Origin: Bacillota bacterium
GTDB taxonomy: Bacteria; Bacillota; Clostridia; Acetivibrionales; DTU013
Assembly: GCA_023409735.1 (NCBI GenBank)
Contig: JAEYRB010000056.1
Location: forward strand, 62,001 to 126,000
Reading direction: 5' to 3'
Length of the DNA stretch: 64,000 nucleotides
This document shows positions 9,143-18,634 of the stretch, piece by piece. The notes beneath the pieces were generated by a model. That model was not told the origin of the DNA. It searched no databases and was given only the letters and a program-made list of their open reading frames with translations. Numbering within the stretch: the first letter of the stretch is position 1; every line of letters starts with the position of its first letter. The position numbers and the translations under genes are program-made.

Positions 9143-10534
9143 TCATTCGATAGTATAAAGATACAGATACCCATAATTGTCGTTGTTCGCACGGATAGCA
9201 ATGCGATTCTCATCAAACCATCCGATGGAAGCCTCGTATCGTGCTTCATAGCCCTTGCGATCAAGAAGAGTAAAGGTATGCTTTTGCAGATCCAGGACAC
9301 CCACCTCTGAAACGCCGAGACCTTTTGCATCGGTGTCAGTTTGCGTATAAAGCATTTTTGTACCGGTGCTGTTAATACTCACAAATTCAGAACCTTGAGG
9401 ATAGGTGAAGCCTTCCACAATGTTTTGATTACCGGTCTTAAAATCGAAAACATAGGTATTTCTGTCCATATCAATGTACAGACCATATCTGCATCCCATG
9501 AACATTATACCATTTTCCGATGCCTGCCCCAATAAAGACATATCAGAAAATAGATCGGTATACTCTCCTGTCGAGATATTAACTGTCCTACAAGCATATC
9601 GTTCATTTTCATCTGCTCGGATACAACAGAGTGTATTGTTATCCAAAAACCATGCACTTGTCACTTTCATCCCGGCAATTTTACTTACGTCCTGCAAGGC
9701 CTTTGCTGCTATATCACAATAGTAAACAGAATCACCATTATCGCATGTAAGTAAGGCCTTTGACATATCCGGCGAAAACTCGGTGTCCATAACACTCAAT
9801 TCTGAAACTCCACAGCCATTAAAAATATTTGTAACCTCTTGTGTTCTAAGGTCGAGTAATAGATTGCACTGTGAATAATCGCTTAGCCGTCCGTAGGATA
9901 AGGTTAGTAAAGCGAGGTCAGTACTGTCGTTTACAGGAGAAACATTCCAAGCAGCATCAGTAGCTGATTCCTTGCCACTTGCGAATGAATAGATTTTCCC
10001 GTTATCCTCGCACCAGTTGAACGCTATGTTATAAATTTCACTATGCCAGGTATAGGCAAATGAGATATCATTTGTTTTTAGCTTTGTAAGTTTTCCATCT
10101 ATGACCTTATAATAGGTAAAGCTGTCGCGTGTTTCATCATAGACATAAATCAGACCGTCACTGTAATCAAAATTGCCGGTGATTCGTATGTACTCGACAT
10201 TTGCGGTATTTTCAATCTGTGTGCTATAAATGTTTTCAATGATGTCAGAGTGTTTCGGTTCACCTTCAACAGGAAGAACAACATCAGATGTTGATATGCG
10301 AAGGAATGTAAAAACGGCCTCCCGGAAATCTTCGTCTACTGCCATTGCAGTCGCGAATGAACTAAGCATTAGAATAATCGCTACGGCAATAACTATAGCA
10401 GCTTTACTCAATGGCCTTTTTATATGGTGCTGCAGCTGGTGCTTTTCTGATTGTGCCGAAAACACGGTGGCAGCTTCATCCAAAATATCGTCTGAGATAT
10501 TTCCAAATGCAAAAAGCAATTTTTCACTCTTCAT
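9143..10534 (-). CDS. Membrane-anchored anti-sigma candidate with extracellular beta-rich domain
   Basis: A 463-residue protein whose first codon overlaps the stop codon of the ECF sigma gene (ATGA). A short cytosolic N-terminus (1-45, including DDILDEAATVFSAQ) precedes one membrane helix (about 46-66). The large outside part (70-463) is rich in repeated beta-strand motifs such as LYIYDMDRNTY-like turns, suggesting a beta-propeller. Gene order, coupling and topology fit an anti-sigma factor holding the ECF sigma at the membrane; no zinc-binding ZAS motif is visible, so this is inference. It could instead be a surface protein merely co-transcribed. Confidence 0.65.
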   Translation of the reverse strand: MKSEKLLFAFGNISDDILDEAATVFSAQSEKHQLQHHIKRPLSKAAIVIAVAIILMLSSFATAMAVDEDFREAVFTFLRISTSDVVLPVEGEPKHSDIIENIYSTQIENTANVEYIRITGNFDYSDGLIYVYDETRDSFTYYKVIDGKLTKLKTNDISFAYTWHSEIYNIAFNWCEDNGKIYSFASGKESATDAAWNVSPVNDSTDLALLTLSYGRLSDYSQCNLLLDLRTQEVTNIFNGCGVSELSVMDTEFSPDMSKALLTCDNGDSVYYCDIAAKALQDVSKIAGMKVTSAWFLDNNTLCCIRADENERYACRTVNISTGEYTDLFSDMSLLGQASENGIMFMGCRYGLYIDMDRNTYVFDFKTGNQNIVEGFTYPQGSEFVSINSTGTKMLYTQTDTDAKGLGVSEVGVLDLQKHTFTLLDRKGYEARYEASIGWFDENRIAIRANNDNYGYLYLYTIE

Positions 10535-11091
10535 ATTGTTATATCCTCTCTTTCAATAAAGGCTTTTAGTTTTTTCCTTGTACGAAACAGGATGGATTTA
10601 ACCTTGCTTTCACTCATATTACAGCATTCAGAGATTTCTTTTATGGAATGCAAATACCAATATCGCAAAACGAATATAGCCCGCGTTTCTTTTGGCAATG
10701 CACGTAAAAAAGTGTCCAGAGCCTCTGTCAGTACGGCTTCGTCCACTATTTTCTCAACGCTTGTCTTGGACGGGATACATTCCTCTAGCTCATCAAGTGC
10801 AATATCTACCTGCCCCATGCCGCGCTTTTTAGCGTTATACCTGACATATCGCTGCAAAGACAGGTTTCGGGTTATCTTCCCTAAAAATGCGGGAAGATTA
10901 TTAGGGTGGTGAGGTGGTATGGCATTCCAGGCATTGAGGAAGGTATCATTGACACATTCCTGCACATCCTCGTAGATGTGCAGAATATTATATGAAATGT
11001 GAAAGCAATACTTTGAATATTTATTTGCTGTTTCGGTGATTGCTGTTTCGGCGCGTGTCCAAAACAGCTCAATGATCTTGCTGTCGTCCAT
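10531..11091 (-). CDS. ECF-type RNA polymerase sigma factor
   Basis: A sigma-70 family protein of 186 residues when started at ATG 11091, which sits 8 bp after AAGGAG; a longer frame upstream lacks such a site. Region 2 is recognisable (YEDVQECVNDTFLNAWNAI, with the -10-binding stretch NLPAFLGKITRNLSL), and region 4 has the helix-turn-helix HSIKEISECCNMSESKVKSI. There is no region 1 or 3, which defines the ECF group. It overlaps the downstream membrane gene by 4 bp, the usual sigma/anti-sigma arrangement. The promoter set and stimulus are unknown. Confidence 0.88.
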   Translation of the reverse strand: MDDSKIIELFWTRAETAITETANKYSKYCFHISYNILHIYEDVQECVNDTFLNAWNAIPPHHPNNLPAFLGKITRNLSLQRYVRYNAKKRGMGQVDIALDELEECIPSKTSVEKIVDEAVLTEALDTFLRALPKETRAIFVLRYWYLHSIKEISECCNMSESKVKSILFRTRKKLKAFIEREDITI

Positions 11092-11362
11092 AAAATCAAC
11101 TCCTTGTGAAGTACTAATGCCTCCACATATATACATCCAAAAAAGTGCTTTGCGTTGCGTTCCTGGAAAAAATATTTCGATAATTCCACATAGATTCTAA
11201 TTGCCAGCATGGAAATAATCAAGAGTAGCTATGTAAACAAAAGGATTATAAGTTATGTACCCTGTGCCCAATAGGTATAAATTGAAGGGAGCATCTAACT
11301 ATGAAAAACTAATATATTTTGTTAATATGCTGCATTTTTGTTGTAGGTAAAGGTAGTCTATC

Positions 11363-12275
11363 TTGGTCGGTATATTAGGTTCAATAATGGGCTGGATAAT
11401 TACGGCAATTGTATTTGTTCCTATGTTAAATACAGTTATAGTACAAACCTTTTCATTACCGGGTTGTACATTATCTATAAGACTTTATACAGTAATTCCT
11501 CCTATAATAGTATCCATTGTTTTTGGTGTAATAGCATGCTATTTTAGCAGCAGAAAGGTATTAAAAGAGCGTGCTGCACAAGCAATGCGTCCTAAGCCAC
11601 CGAAGAAGATGAAAGGGATACTGCTGGAAAGAATATCGGGTATTTGGAATAGACTTTCTTATGGGAATAAGCTTATTTTAAGAAATATATTCTTAAATAA
11701 ACAAAAAGCTATAGCAAGCTCATAAGGGGTTATTGTATGTGTTATTCTTTTAATCACAGCTTTTGGTTTTGAAACCTCCATGCAATACATAGCTAATCAA
11801 ATTGATGATGTTTATACTTATGATCTAAGGGTTGATTATGAGGTGCCGATTACCTTTAATGAGTCAAATCTGCCAAAAGATATTATAAGTAGTTACTCCC
11901 TGTCAAGCTATCCGGTAGAGTTGGTTACTCTAAGTGAAAGTAAAGATGCATCTTTAGTAGTTACTACTAAAGAAAACAATCTTATTAATTTCTTTGATGA
12001 AAATAATAATTAAAATAAACAGTCTTATATTTTTTGAAAACATAATAATCACTTCATTTTCTGTAATTGTAGCATTGCCAATAAGCGGCTACACTTATCG
12101 GCTTGTTGTAAAAACACTATCTAGTACAAGTCAACTAATTCCTGATAAATTAGATATCTATACAATAATGATTTCAATTGCACTAGCATTTCTGCTTACA
12201 ATTGCATCAAACCTATTGCTAAGAAAAAAGGTAACTAAAATTAATATGATAGAATCGTTAAAAAGTATGGAATAG
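11363..12275 (+). pseudogene. Decayed FtsX/MacB-type ABC permease
   Basis: Three fragments together resemble one ABC permease of the FtsX/MacB type. Fragment 1 (11363-11725) has two membrane segments and ends with the family's LRNIFLNKQKAI motif, then an in-frame TAA at 11723. The same frame continues after the stop as GVIVCVILLITAFGFETSMQYI, exactly what an intact protein would read, through 12013. A third fragment in another frame (11994-12275) carries the last two membrane segments. The N-terminal helix and most of the extracellular domain are missing, and no ATPase gene is adjacent. So: at least one nonsense change, one frameshift and deletions. Confidence 0.8.
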
Positions 12276-12354
12276 AATCTTAATTCACATAATCTAAGAA
12301 TATTCTTACTATTATCGGATGCTACTGCCGGATGCTTAGGTTTTTCAATTAACA

Positions 12355-12392
12355 GACGGTTTTGTTATCAAAAGGTTGACAACAAAACCGTC
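12355..12392. terminator. Perfect 12-bp hairpin after fructokinase gene
   Basis: GACGGTTTTGTT and AACAAAACCGTC form a perfect 12-bp stem with a 14-nt loop, 11 bp beyond the fructokinase stop codon and between convergent units. A T-rich tail is weak on both strands, so termination efficiency is uncertain. Confidence 0.5.
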
Positions 12393-12402
12393 ACCCCTGA
12401 CA

Positions 12403-13371
12403 CTATTTGTAGGCTTCCTGCACTTTTGCGATGACCTCTTCAAGCTCTGGAATGCTAGAGATGCCGCCAGCCTTTGTTGTAGACAAGCCGGCTGAGGCAC
12501 AGGCAAACTGTGTTATTTCGCGAAGCTCGTTTCCAGATAGTTCCTCGGCGTTCTTCCCAGTCTGCAGGAGCTTCCAGACAGCCGATCCGCCGAAAATATC
12601 TCCTGCGCCGGTGGTATCAATAGTATTAAGACCCTGGAGCCCGGATACTTTCCCCATGGCATTTTTATTGGCGAAAAGACAGCCATTTTTACCCAGTGTT
12701 ATAAATACCAGTGAAATATTAAAATCATGGAGCAGCTTTTCTGCAGCCTCATCAAAGGGTATATGGCCGAATATGAATTCAACTTCTTCATCGCTTATCT
12801 TCACAACATCTGCCTGCTTTAAGCCCCACAGTATCTGCTCCCTGGCTTCGTCGAGGCTATTCCAGAGAGGCTTTCGCAGATTAGGGTCGAAGGTGATCAG
12901 CTTATTCAGCGATTTTGTGTATGCTACAGCCTTTTTTACAGCTGTTTTTGCGGGCTCATCGGTCAGTGAGAGTGTGCCGAAATGGAATATATTGCTCCTC
13001 TCTATTATTGACAGGTCGAGCTCTTCAAACGCGATTCTTGTATCAGCTCCGGGCTTTCTTGCAAAAGAGAACTCCCGGTCTCCATCATGATTAAAGGTAA
13101 CAAACGCAAGAGTAGTAAAGGTATCGTCACATGTAATAACTCCGCTCGCATCAATCCCTGCATCTGTGAGTGTTCCTGTCAATAGCTTGCCGAAGGTGTC
13201 ATTACCTACCTTTGATATAAAGGCTGTCCTGGCTCCGAATTTCTGAAGCGCTGCTAGAAAATTTGCAGGGGCTCCACCAGGGTGAGCTGCCATTGTAGGA
13301 TAACCGTGACTATCAGAACTTATACATGCAAAATCAATTAATAATTCACCAATTGCTGTTACATCAAACAT
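12403..13371 (-). CDS. PfkB-family sugar kinase, probable fructokinase
   Basis: A 322-residue ribokinase/PfkB-family enzyme. ATG 13371 is chosen because AGGAGG lies 8 bp upstream and the protein then begins MFDVTAIGELLIDF, typical of fructokinases; a longer frame exists but adds non-homologous residues. Family signature 1 is GGAPANFLAALQKFG (about 37-51). Signature 2, with the anion hole and catalytic Asp, is DTTGAGDIFGGSAVWKLL (about 252-269). The expected reaction is ATP-dependent phosphorylation of fructose to fructose 6-phosphate. It lies 257 bp downstream of the D-lyxose isomerase gene on the same strand, suggesting mannose or lyxose use through ketose phosphorylation. Substrate is inferred. 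Confidence 0.85.
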   Translation of the reverse strand: MFDVTAIGELLIDFACISSDSHGYPTMAAHPGGAPANFLAALQKFGARTAFISKVGNDTFGKLLTGTLTDAGIDASGVITCDDTFTTLAFVTFNHDGDREFSFARKPGADTRIAFEELDLSIIERSNIFHFGTLSLTDEPAKTAVKKAVAYTKSLNKLITFDPNLRKPLWNSLDEAREQILWGLKQADVVKISDEEVEFIFGHIPFDEAAEKLLHDFNISLVFITLGKNGCLFANKNAMGKVSGLQGLNTIDTTGAGDIFGGSAVWKLLQTGKNAEELSGNELREITQFACASAGLSTTKAGGISSIPELEEVIAKVQEAYK

Positions 13372-13627
13372 ATCAAATCCTCCTGATTGTGTTATGATCT
13401 GTACCACTACTGTGTTAAACGAGACGAGGCTGGCCTGAAACTTGATTGACTGGCCGCACACAGCATACTCCGTGTATTTTGTAGAGGTAGCTTGTTCTAT
13501 AGTGCTAGCATACTAGGCTGGTCGTTTTGCTTCGCAATACTGCTCACTCATGTAATCTGGCTGCTTGCCTATATACCCTAGTAGCTGAGCTCACATTGAT
13601 ATAAATAGGTGATGCTTTGTTACTTTG

Positions 13628-14314
13628 TTATTTTGCAGCAGGGTATTCGTTACATAGCAGGCGATATGGAGCTTCATCCTCTTCAATTGTGGGGAAACGG
13701 CCAACAGGAGGATTAAATCTGTTATCAGTGTTATCATCGTTACACTCGCTGACCTCTCCAATAAGGACTGGGCCTGTTCCGGGTTCCACCTCAAAATCAT
13801 GATACATATAAGGTTGAATGGAGATACTCATACCGGGCTTCAGCTTTACCTGTGTACCTGCAGGCACAGTATAGGTCCTGCCGTCAATATGTACAGTAAC
13901 ATCTGTTACTTTGTCGACTTCTTCATCAGGCAGAGAATTGTAGACTCTAATTAGCAGGTTTCCTCCGCCGCGGTTTATTATGTCCTCCATTTTAATCCAA
14001 TGAAAGTGATTTGGAGAATACTGGTCTTCCTTTAAATAAAGTAGCTTCTCTGCGTAGCTTTTTTTGTATTTATCCTTCATTTTCATGTTGCCGTTACGAA
14101 GAGTGATCAGTGAAAAGCCCATTTTGTCAAAGTCATTCATGCCGTAATCTGTTATATCCCATCCCAGCATGTTGTCCCTTATTTCATCATATTCATGGCT
14201 CTTATTTTGCCACTGTCCAGGTGTAAAGTGACAGAATTCCGGAAGGGAAAATCTATATTCCTTTATCATAGCTTCCATTTCTTTTAGTGCTTCATTTATC
14301 CTGCTACGTTTCAT
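13628..14314 (-). CDS. D-lyxose ketol-isomerase
   Basis: A 228-residue cupin-fold isomerase matching the D-lyxose isomerase family (PF07385) over its whole length. The metal site is visible: NHFHWIKMEDI gives two His, and SIQPYMYHDFEVEPGTGPVLIGEVS gives His and nearby Glu ligands. ATG 14314 is preceded by GGAGGTTTTATAAG. Family enzymes interconvert D-lyxose/D-xylulose and often D-mannose/D-fructose with Mn2+. Upstream of the fructokinase gene on the same strand, it could feed D-fructose to that kinase. The family assignment is firm; the physiological sugar is inferred. Confidence 0.88.
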   Translation of the reverse strand: MKRSRINEALKEMEAMIKEYRFSLPEFCHFTPGQWQNKSHEYDEIRDNMLGWDITDYGMNDFDKMGFSLITLRNGNMKMKDKYKKSYAEKLLYLKEDQYSPNHFHWIKMEDIINRGGGNLLIRVYNSLPDEEVDKVTDVTVHIDGRTYTVPAGTQVKLKPGMSISIQPYMYHDFEVEPGTGPVLIGEVSECNDDNTDNRFNPPVGRFPTIEEDEAPYRLLCNEYPAAK

Positions 14315-14589
14315 CTTATAAAACCTCCATATTATACTTCCTAGAATTGAAATTAATACCCTTATGAACACAGGTGACATAATAGCCATTATGCTACGGT
14401 TATTATATCATAAATGAGATTATTATTATGTAAAAAAGCTTATTAATATCTGATAGACAAAACTCGTTATTATCCGTATTATATGGTAATAATACACTGT
14501 GAAAATTGCTAGAAACAATTATATATTAACCTTGGGAATAAGAGGAGATACGATGAAAGATCAATTTTGAAGAAGAAAGAAGGCGCTAT

Positions 14590-14796
14590 ATGAAATTATT
14601 ATTTATTAGTATATTTTTATTGGCTGTGGGAGTCTTTATGCTTGTGTCTCCTGGAACGATCTATTCTTTGACAGAGAGTTGGAAAAGTGATTCCGCCGGA
14701 GAACCATCTGACCGTTATAGATTTAGTATCCGCTTCGGGGGGAGCGCTTGTACTCTGGTAGGACTTGTTGGAGTAATTACATATTTTGTGATTTAG
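14590..14796 (+). CDS. Small two-helix membrane protein
   Basis: A 68-residue protein with a hydrophobic N-terminal helix (residues 3-24), a polar middle (LTESWKSDSAGEPSDRYRFSIRFGG) and a second helix (51-67). The pattern, with an ESWKS motif right after the first helix, is seen in small uncharacterised Firmicute membrane proteins (DUF6199-like, from memory). AGAAGGCGCTAT provides a ribosome binding site. Function is unknown. Confidence 0.6.
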   Translation: MKLLFISIFLLAVGVFMLVSPGTIYSLTESWKSDSAGEPSDRYRFSIRFGGSACTLVGLVGVITYFVI

Positions 14797-14928
14797 TTTT
14801 TTCAATAACAAGGGCTGGTATGAGTAGGGTGCGTCAGCGAGCAAGCAATTGTAGCATCGAAATTTTGAATTGTCGATGTGGTAACAACGTCAAACTTACA
14901 TACTTCTTAATACAGAGGGGTGAAATAT

Positions 14929-15810
14929 TTGGAGGAAGCCAAAGAAGAAAACCAGAATGAGAACCAAAATGAGACTCAGAATGAGAACCGGAATGAGAAT
15001 CAGAATGAGAACCGGAAAGGGACCCGGAATGAGAACCAAAATGAGAACCGGAATGATGCACAGGATAAATCGCAGAGTAGATTTAAGAATAAAAACCATA
15101 AACTTGATGCAGGCGAAGAAGGTGGCAGGGCTAAAAGGCTGAAGCTGATGTTTGATATTGTATTAGTTGCTGCATTTGTTGCTCTTATTATCTTCCTGAC
15201 TGTAAAATTCGGACCAAGACTTACTCAACTGGCAGCAGAGCCGGAAAAGCTTAAGGAAATGCTAAGCTCATTCGGCTGGAAGGGCGTATTGATATTTATG
15301 GCCCTGCAGGTACTTCAGGTAGTAGTTGCAGCTATTCCCGGTGAATTTGTGCAAATAGCAGGAGGGTATATATACGGCCCCTGGCTTGGCACGTTTTATT
15401 CCCTGGCGGGAATAGTGCTGGGATCGGTCATAGTGTTTTATATTGCCAGATTTCTTGGCTACAGGATTGTCAAGCTTATGGTTTCAAGGGAACAGCTGGA
15501 CAGACTCAGCTTTATGGTGAACAGCGACAAAAGTGAGATCGGTATGTTTATTCTATTCTTGATTCCGGGATTGCCGAAGGATATATTGACTTATATAGCA
15601 GGTATTACTCCGGTCAAGGCAATGACATTTTTTATTGTAATAACACTTGGAAGGCTACCGGCTTTATTTGGATCCGCATATATCGGCAGCAGCATGCAAG
15701 AAGGTAATTATTTAGCAGCTATAATTGTTGGAGCCGCAGCAGTAATTCTATTCGCAGCTGGACTTCTTCTTAAAGATAAGCTTCTTGTTAAAATACGTAA
15801 ACTTATCTAA
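14929..15810 (+). CDS. TVP38/TMEM64 (VTT/DedA-like) membrane protein with repeat-coded tail
   Basis: A polytopic membrane protein of the VTT (SNARE-associated, TVP38/TMEM64) family: five to six helices with the core motif AIPGEFVQIAGGYIYG near residue 138 and FLIPGLPKDILTYIAGIT near residue 206. Relatives act in lipid scrambling or membrane homeostasis. TTG 14929 is the better start because GAGGGGTG lies 6 bp before it; a GTG at 14920 would overlap that site. The first 65 residues are a cytosolic Asn/Glu/Arg tail of near-repeats (NENQNE, NENRNE), unlike family members, coded by a degenerate 12-bp DNA repeat. Confidence 0.82.
   Translation: MEEAKEENQNENQNETQNENRNENQNENRKGTRNENQNENRNDAQDKSQSRFKNKNHKLDAGEEGGRAKRLKLMFDIVLVAAFVALIIFLTVKFGPRLTQLAAEPEKLKEMLSSFGWKGVLIFMALQVLQVVVAAIPGEFVQIAGGYIYGPWLGTFYSLAGIVLGSVIVFYIARFLGYRIVKLMVSREQLDRLSFMVNSDKSEIGMFILFLIPGLPKDILTYIAGITPVKAMTFFIVITLGRLPALFGSAYIGSSMQEGNYLAAIIVGAAAVILFAAGLLLKDKLLVKIRKLI
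14950..15060 (+). repeat. Degenerate 12-bp tandem repeat inside the VTT gene
   Basis: Units such as GAGAACCGGAAT and GAGAATCAGAAT recur in register across about 110 bp, producing alternating NEN-R/Q-NE residues. Because the unit is a multiple of three, copy-number change would lengthen or shorten the tail without a frameshift. Confidence 0.75.
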
Positions 15811-16211
15811 TGTATTTGTGATTCACTTAAGCCTAGCAGTACAATATGCAGAGGCTTTCTATTATAAAGAATGCCATCGATATATTATACTGCTAAGCTC
15901 CAAAATTGGTACAGGTAAGCAATAAGTAAGAGCGCTATTTCAATTACTACAAGAAGCGCATCCGGATCATCATTCAATAGAACATTAATGTGTATCATGT
16001 TTAAGAATGATACACAGTTAAACGTATTGTCTATATAAACATTAGTAATGAATTATCTTTAAGCTCCACAGAACAATATATTGCATGTGTTGCCGGTAAC
16101 CTTATCATTATCTGTCATGAATACAAGGCCCTAGAGGATTCAGACAACTTGTTACAATATATTGCACTGCAAAGCTATTCAATGGTACAACCGTAACTGC
16201 TCTTTAGAGGC
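15811..16211. other. Gene-free convergent region with short dispersed repeats
   Basis: This 401-bp gap lies between the convergent VTT and aspartate kinase genes. I see no credible ORF. The 13-mer ACAATATATTGCA occurs exactly twice (16073-16085 and 16154-16166). A looser 40-bp similarity links 15881-15920 with 16158-16197 (both read TATATT..ACTGC.AAGCT, then GGTACA). No strong terminator is apparent. It may be a decayed repeat or transcript end. Confidence 0.4.
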
Positions 16212-17561
16212 CTAACTAAAAAATTCATTGTAAAGTGCATGAACTGCCTTATCACGCTCATATGCTCTTACACCGAACATCATGCTGACCTCAGAGGGAC
16301 CCTGGTTGATCATTTCCAGGTTGATGCCTGCTCCTGCCAGTGCAGAGGATGCTCTTGCTGTTATACCAAGGGTGTGGCGCATTCCTTCACCTACTATCAT
16401 TACAAGCGCTATGTCTCTGTCTACTGATATATCGTCAACCGCCAGCTCGTTTTTAATTCTCTCAACAATCTTTTGTTCCTTATGAGAATCAAGGAATTTT
16501 TGCTTCAATATAATTGACATATTATCAATACCCGAAGGGATATGCTCAAAAGGAATATGTTCTTCCTCAAGCATCTGCAATATTTTGCGTCCGAAGCCGA
16601 CTTCCCTGTTCATAAGGTACTTCCCTATATAAATGAAGCAAAAGCCGGAATCACATGCTATGCCAACAACTGGCTCGGATATATTGTGCCTTTCTTTAAC
16701 TATAGTTGTTCCAGGAGCGCTGGGGTTATTTGTGTTCTTGATCCTTACGGGAATGCCCTTTTTAAATACCGGTACGAGAGCCTCCTCTTGAAAAACACTG
16801 AAGCCTGCGTACGAAAGCTCCCGCATCTCACGATAAGTAACCTCCTGTATAGGCTTTGGAGATTTGATCATGTTGGGATTGGCGACGTATACATTGTCTA
16901 CATCTGTAAAATTCTCATACAGATCGGCATTTACGGCAGCAGCTAATATTGAGCCGGTTATATCAGAACCGCCTCTGGGAAGGGTGACAACTTCACCTGT
17001 AAGCGAATGCCCGAAGAACCCGGGGAATACCACAATACCGGGGTGGCTCACTAATTTGCTCAAATTATCATATGATTGGGGTAATACCTGTGCATTCCCA
17101 AATTCATCGCTCAGCAATAGTCCCGCATCACCCGGGTTGATATAACTGGCTTCCATACCAATACTTCTGAGGTATGCAGCAACCAGCTTTGCGCTGTTGT
17201 CCTCACCGGCGGCCTTCAGACAATCTATATACCGTCCTTCATTGCTTTTATCACTAATTATACGTTCCTCTATATCAGCTTTAATAGTATGTACTATTTC
17301 ATCGGTAAGCCCCAGGCCTGATGCGATATCTGCAAATCGTGCTACCACAGCCTTCAATTCGTTTTCAGCTTTACTGTCTATTAGACCTGCTTGTGCACAT
17401 AAGATCAGTAGATCAGTTACCTTGACATCTTCGCTGAAACGCTTGCCGGGTGCGGAAACTACAACAAATTTACGTTCAGGGTCTGAAGTGATTATTGAAC
17501 AAACCTTTTTTATTTGATCGGCTGAAGCCAACGAGGTTCCTCCGAATTTTGCAACCTTCAT
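16212..17561 (-). CDS. Aspartate kinase
   Basis: A 449-residue monofunctional aspartokinase. The N-terminal amino-acid kinase domain begins MKVAKFGGTSLASADQIKK with the conserved KFGGTS motif, and the ATP/aspartate region includes TLPRGGSDITGSILAAAVNAD near residue 195. The C-terminal third holds two ACT domains (from about residue 300), the usual site of feedback control by lysine or threonine. It phosphorylates L-aspartate, the first step to lysine, threonine and methionine. The ATG follows TGGAGGTTTTTTAC. It is a single-gene unit; no lysine riboswitch could be recognised in its 150-bp upstream region. Confidence 0.92.
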   Translation of the reverse strand: MKVAKFGGTSLASADQIKKVCSIITSDPERKFVVVSAPGKRFSEDVKVTDLLILCAQAGLIDSKAENELKAVVARFADIASGLGLTDEIVHTIKADIEERIISDKSNEGRYIDCLKAAGEDNSAKLVAAYLRSIGMEASYINPGDAGLLLSDEFGNAQVLPQSYDNLSKLVSHPGIVVFPGFFGHSLTGEVVTLPRGGSDITGSILAAAVNADLYENFTDVDNVYVANPNMIKSPKPIQEVTYREMRELSYAGFSVFQEEALVPVFKKGIPVRIKNTNNPSAPGTTIVKERHNISEPVVGIACDSGFCFIYIGKYLMNREVGFGRKILQMLEEEHIPFEHIPSGIDNMSIILKQKFLDSHKEQKIVERIKNELAVDDISVDRDIALVMIVGEGMRHTLGITARASSALAGAGINLEMINQGPSEVSMMFGVRAYERDKAVHALYNEFFS

Positions 17562-17723
17562 GTAAAAAACCTCCAGATATATATTTCATTCTATTATCAC
17601 ACCGGGAAAAAGGTTATGTCAATATAAAATAATATTTGGGACATATACTAATAAATGTAAAATATGGTATAATTATTAGCATTCGGTGCATTAATGTATT
17701 TCCAAGAGTGATGAGGTGTTGTA

Positions 17724-18614
17724 ATGACTACATTGGGTACGATTCTTACATATTGTGTACTAATTGTCCCTATTGCTGTATTTGCTTTTTATACTATTGC
17801 AGATGTACTAAATGCTGGATTTTGCCAGAAGCTTGGTAATAAAACGATCAAAATGATCTACTACCTATTAATGCTAATATGGTCTATTCTGGTTTTCATA
17901 TTATATAGGAAAGAGATACTCTCAATTAATATTTTCAAGGAATATATTATCAACAAAGGGCTGCTTAATGTAGTACTCTATTTTGGGGCAGTTTTAGTGT
18001 TGATGCTTATATGGGATACACTTTTTATATCTTGCAAATCAATAAGCAGTCTAAAATACAAGGATACGGAAATAACTCTTGAGGAAGCACAGAACATTGG
18101 TAAAATGACTATTGCAAAAAATCTAGATATTAAGTTTTTAGTTGATATACTGAAGATTAAGTACATGATGATCTGCAATATGGAAGAGTATGTTAATAAC
18201 CTCAAATTCTTTGATGAAAGCATGTATATAAATCTCTTGAAAAAATATGCAAGCCTTAGAAAGGCAAAGAAGTTTGAATATTTTATTTATGATGAGAGGG
18301 GACTAGAGAAATTTAGAAAAAAGTATAAATACTCAGAGGCAGATTTTTCAAAAGTAATGTACAACATGGACATGAATGGCGTTTGCATTCCGGAAAGCAA
18401 GGATGAAAGCATTTTCTATGCGGTAATTCGAATGGAATACTATGATAATGATATGATAATTATACTTCATTCGGAAACAATATTATTTGATGAGCATAAA
18501 ATTATACAAAATATAGTTACAGTTCTGGATCTCTATATTACTATAAAGTGTAAAGAATTAGAGATTGCCGATCTAAAAAAAGCCAATTGTAAGATGATGG
18601 CAGATAAAGTATAA
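17724..18614 (+). CDS. Unknown membrane protein with cytosolic domain
   Basis: I do not recognise this 296-residue protein. It has three N-terminal membrane helices (about 5-27, 42-62 and 79-101), then a soluble region of 190 residues rich in Lys, Glu, Tyr and Met. The end (IVTVLDLYITIKCKELEIADLKK) looks like a coiled coil. The middle (FEYFIYDERG, then FYAVIRMEYYDNDMIIILHS) alternates strands and helices in a way that could be a GAF/PAS-like fold, which is speculative. GTGATGAGGTGTTGTA precedes the ATG. A small Cys-containing gene follows 20 bp downstream, probably in the same transcript. Confidence 0.65.
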   Translation: MTTLGTILTYCVLIVPIAVFAFYTIADVLNAGFCQKLGNKTIKMIYYLLMLIWSILVFILYRKEILSINIFKEYIINKGLLNVVLYFGAVLVLMLIWDTLFISCKSISSLKYKDTEITLEEAQNIGKMTIAKNLDIKFLVDILKIKYMMICNMEEYVNNLKFFDESMYINLLKKYASLRKAKKFEYFIYDERGLEKFRKKYKYSEADFSKVMYNMDMNGVCIPESKDESIFYAVIRMEYYDNDMIIILHSETILFDEHKIIQNIVTVLDLYITIKCKELEIADLKKANCKMMADKV

Positions 18615-18634
18615 TTAAAGGAGAGGTGGTTGCT

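Noticed and set aside
17562..17723. Lysine riboswitch upstream of aspartate kinase
   Set aside because: The upstream stretch on the minus strand is about 160 bp, AT-rich, and lacks the conserved multi-helix core; no terminator/antiterminator pair is visible.
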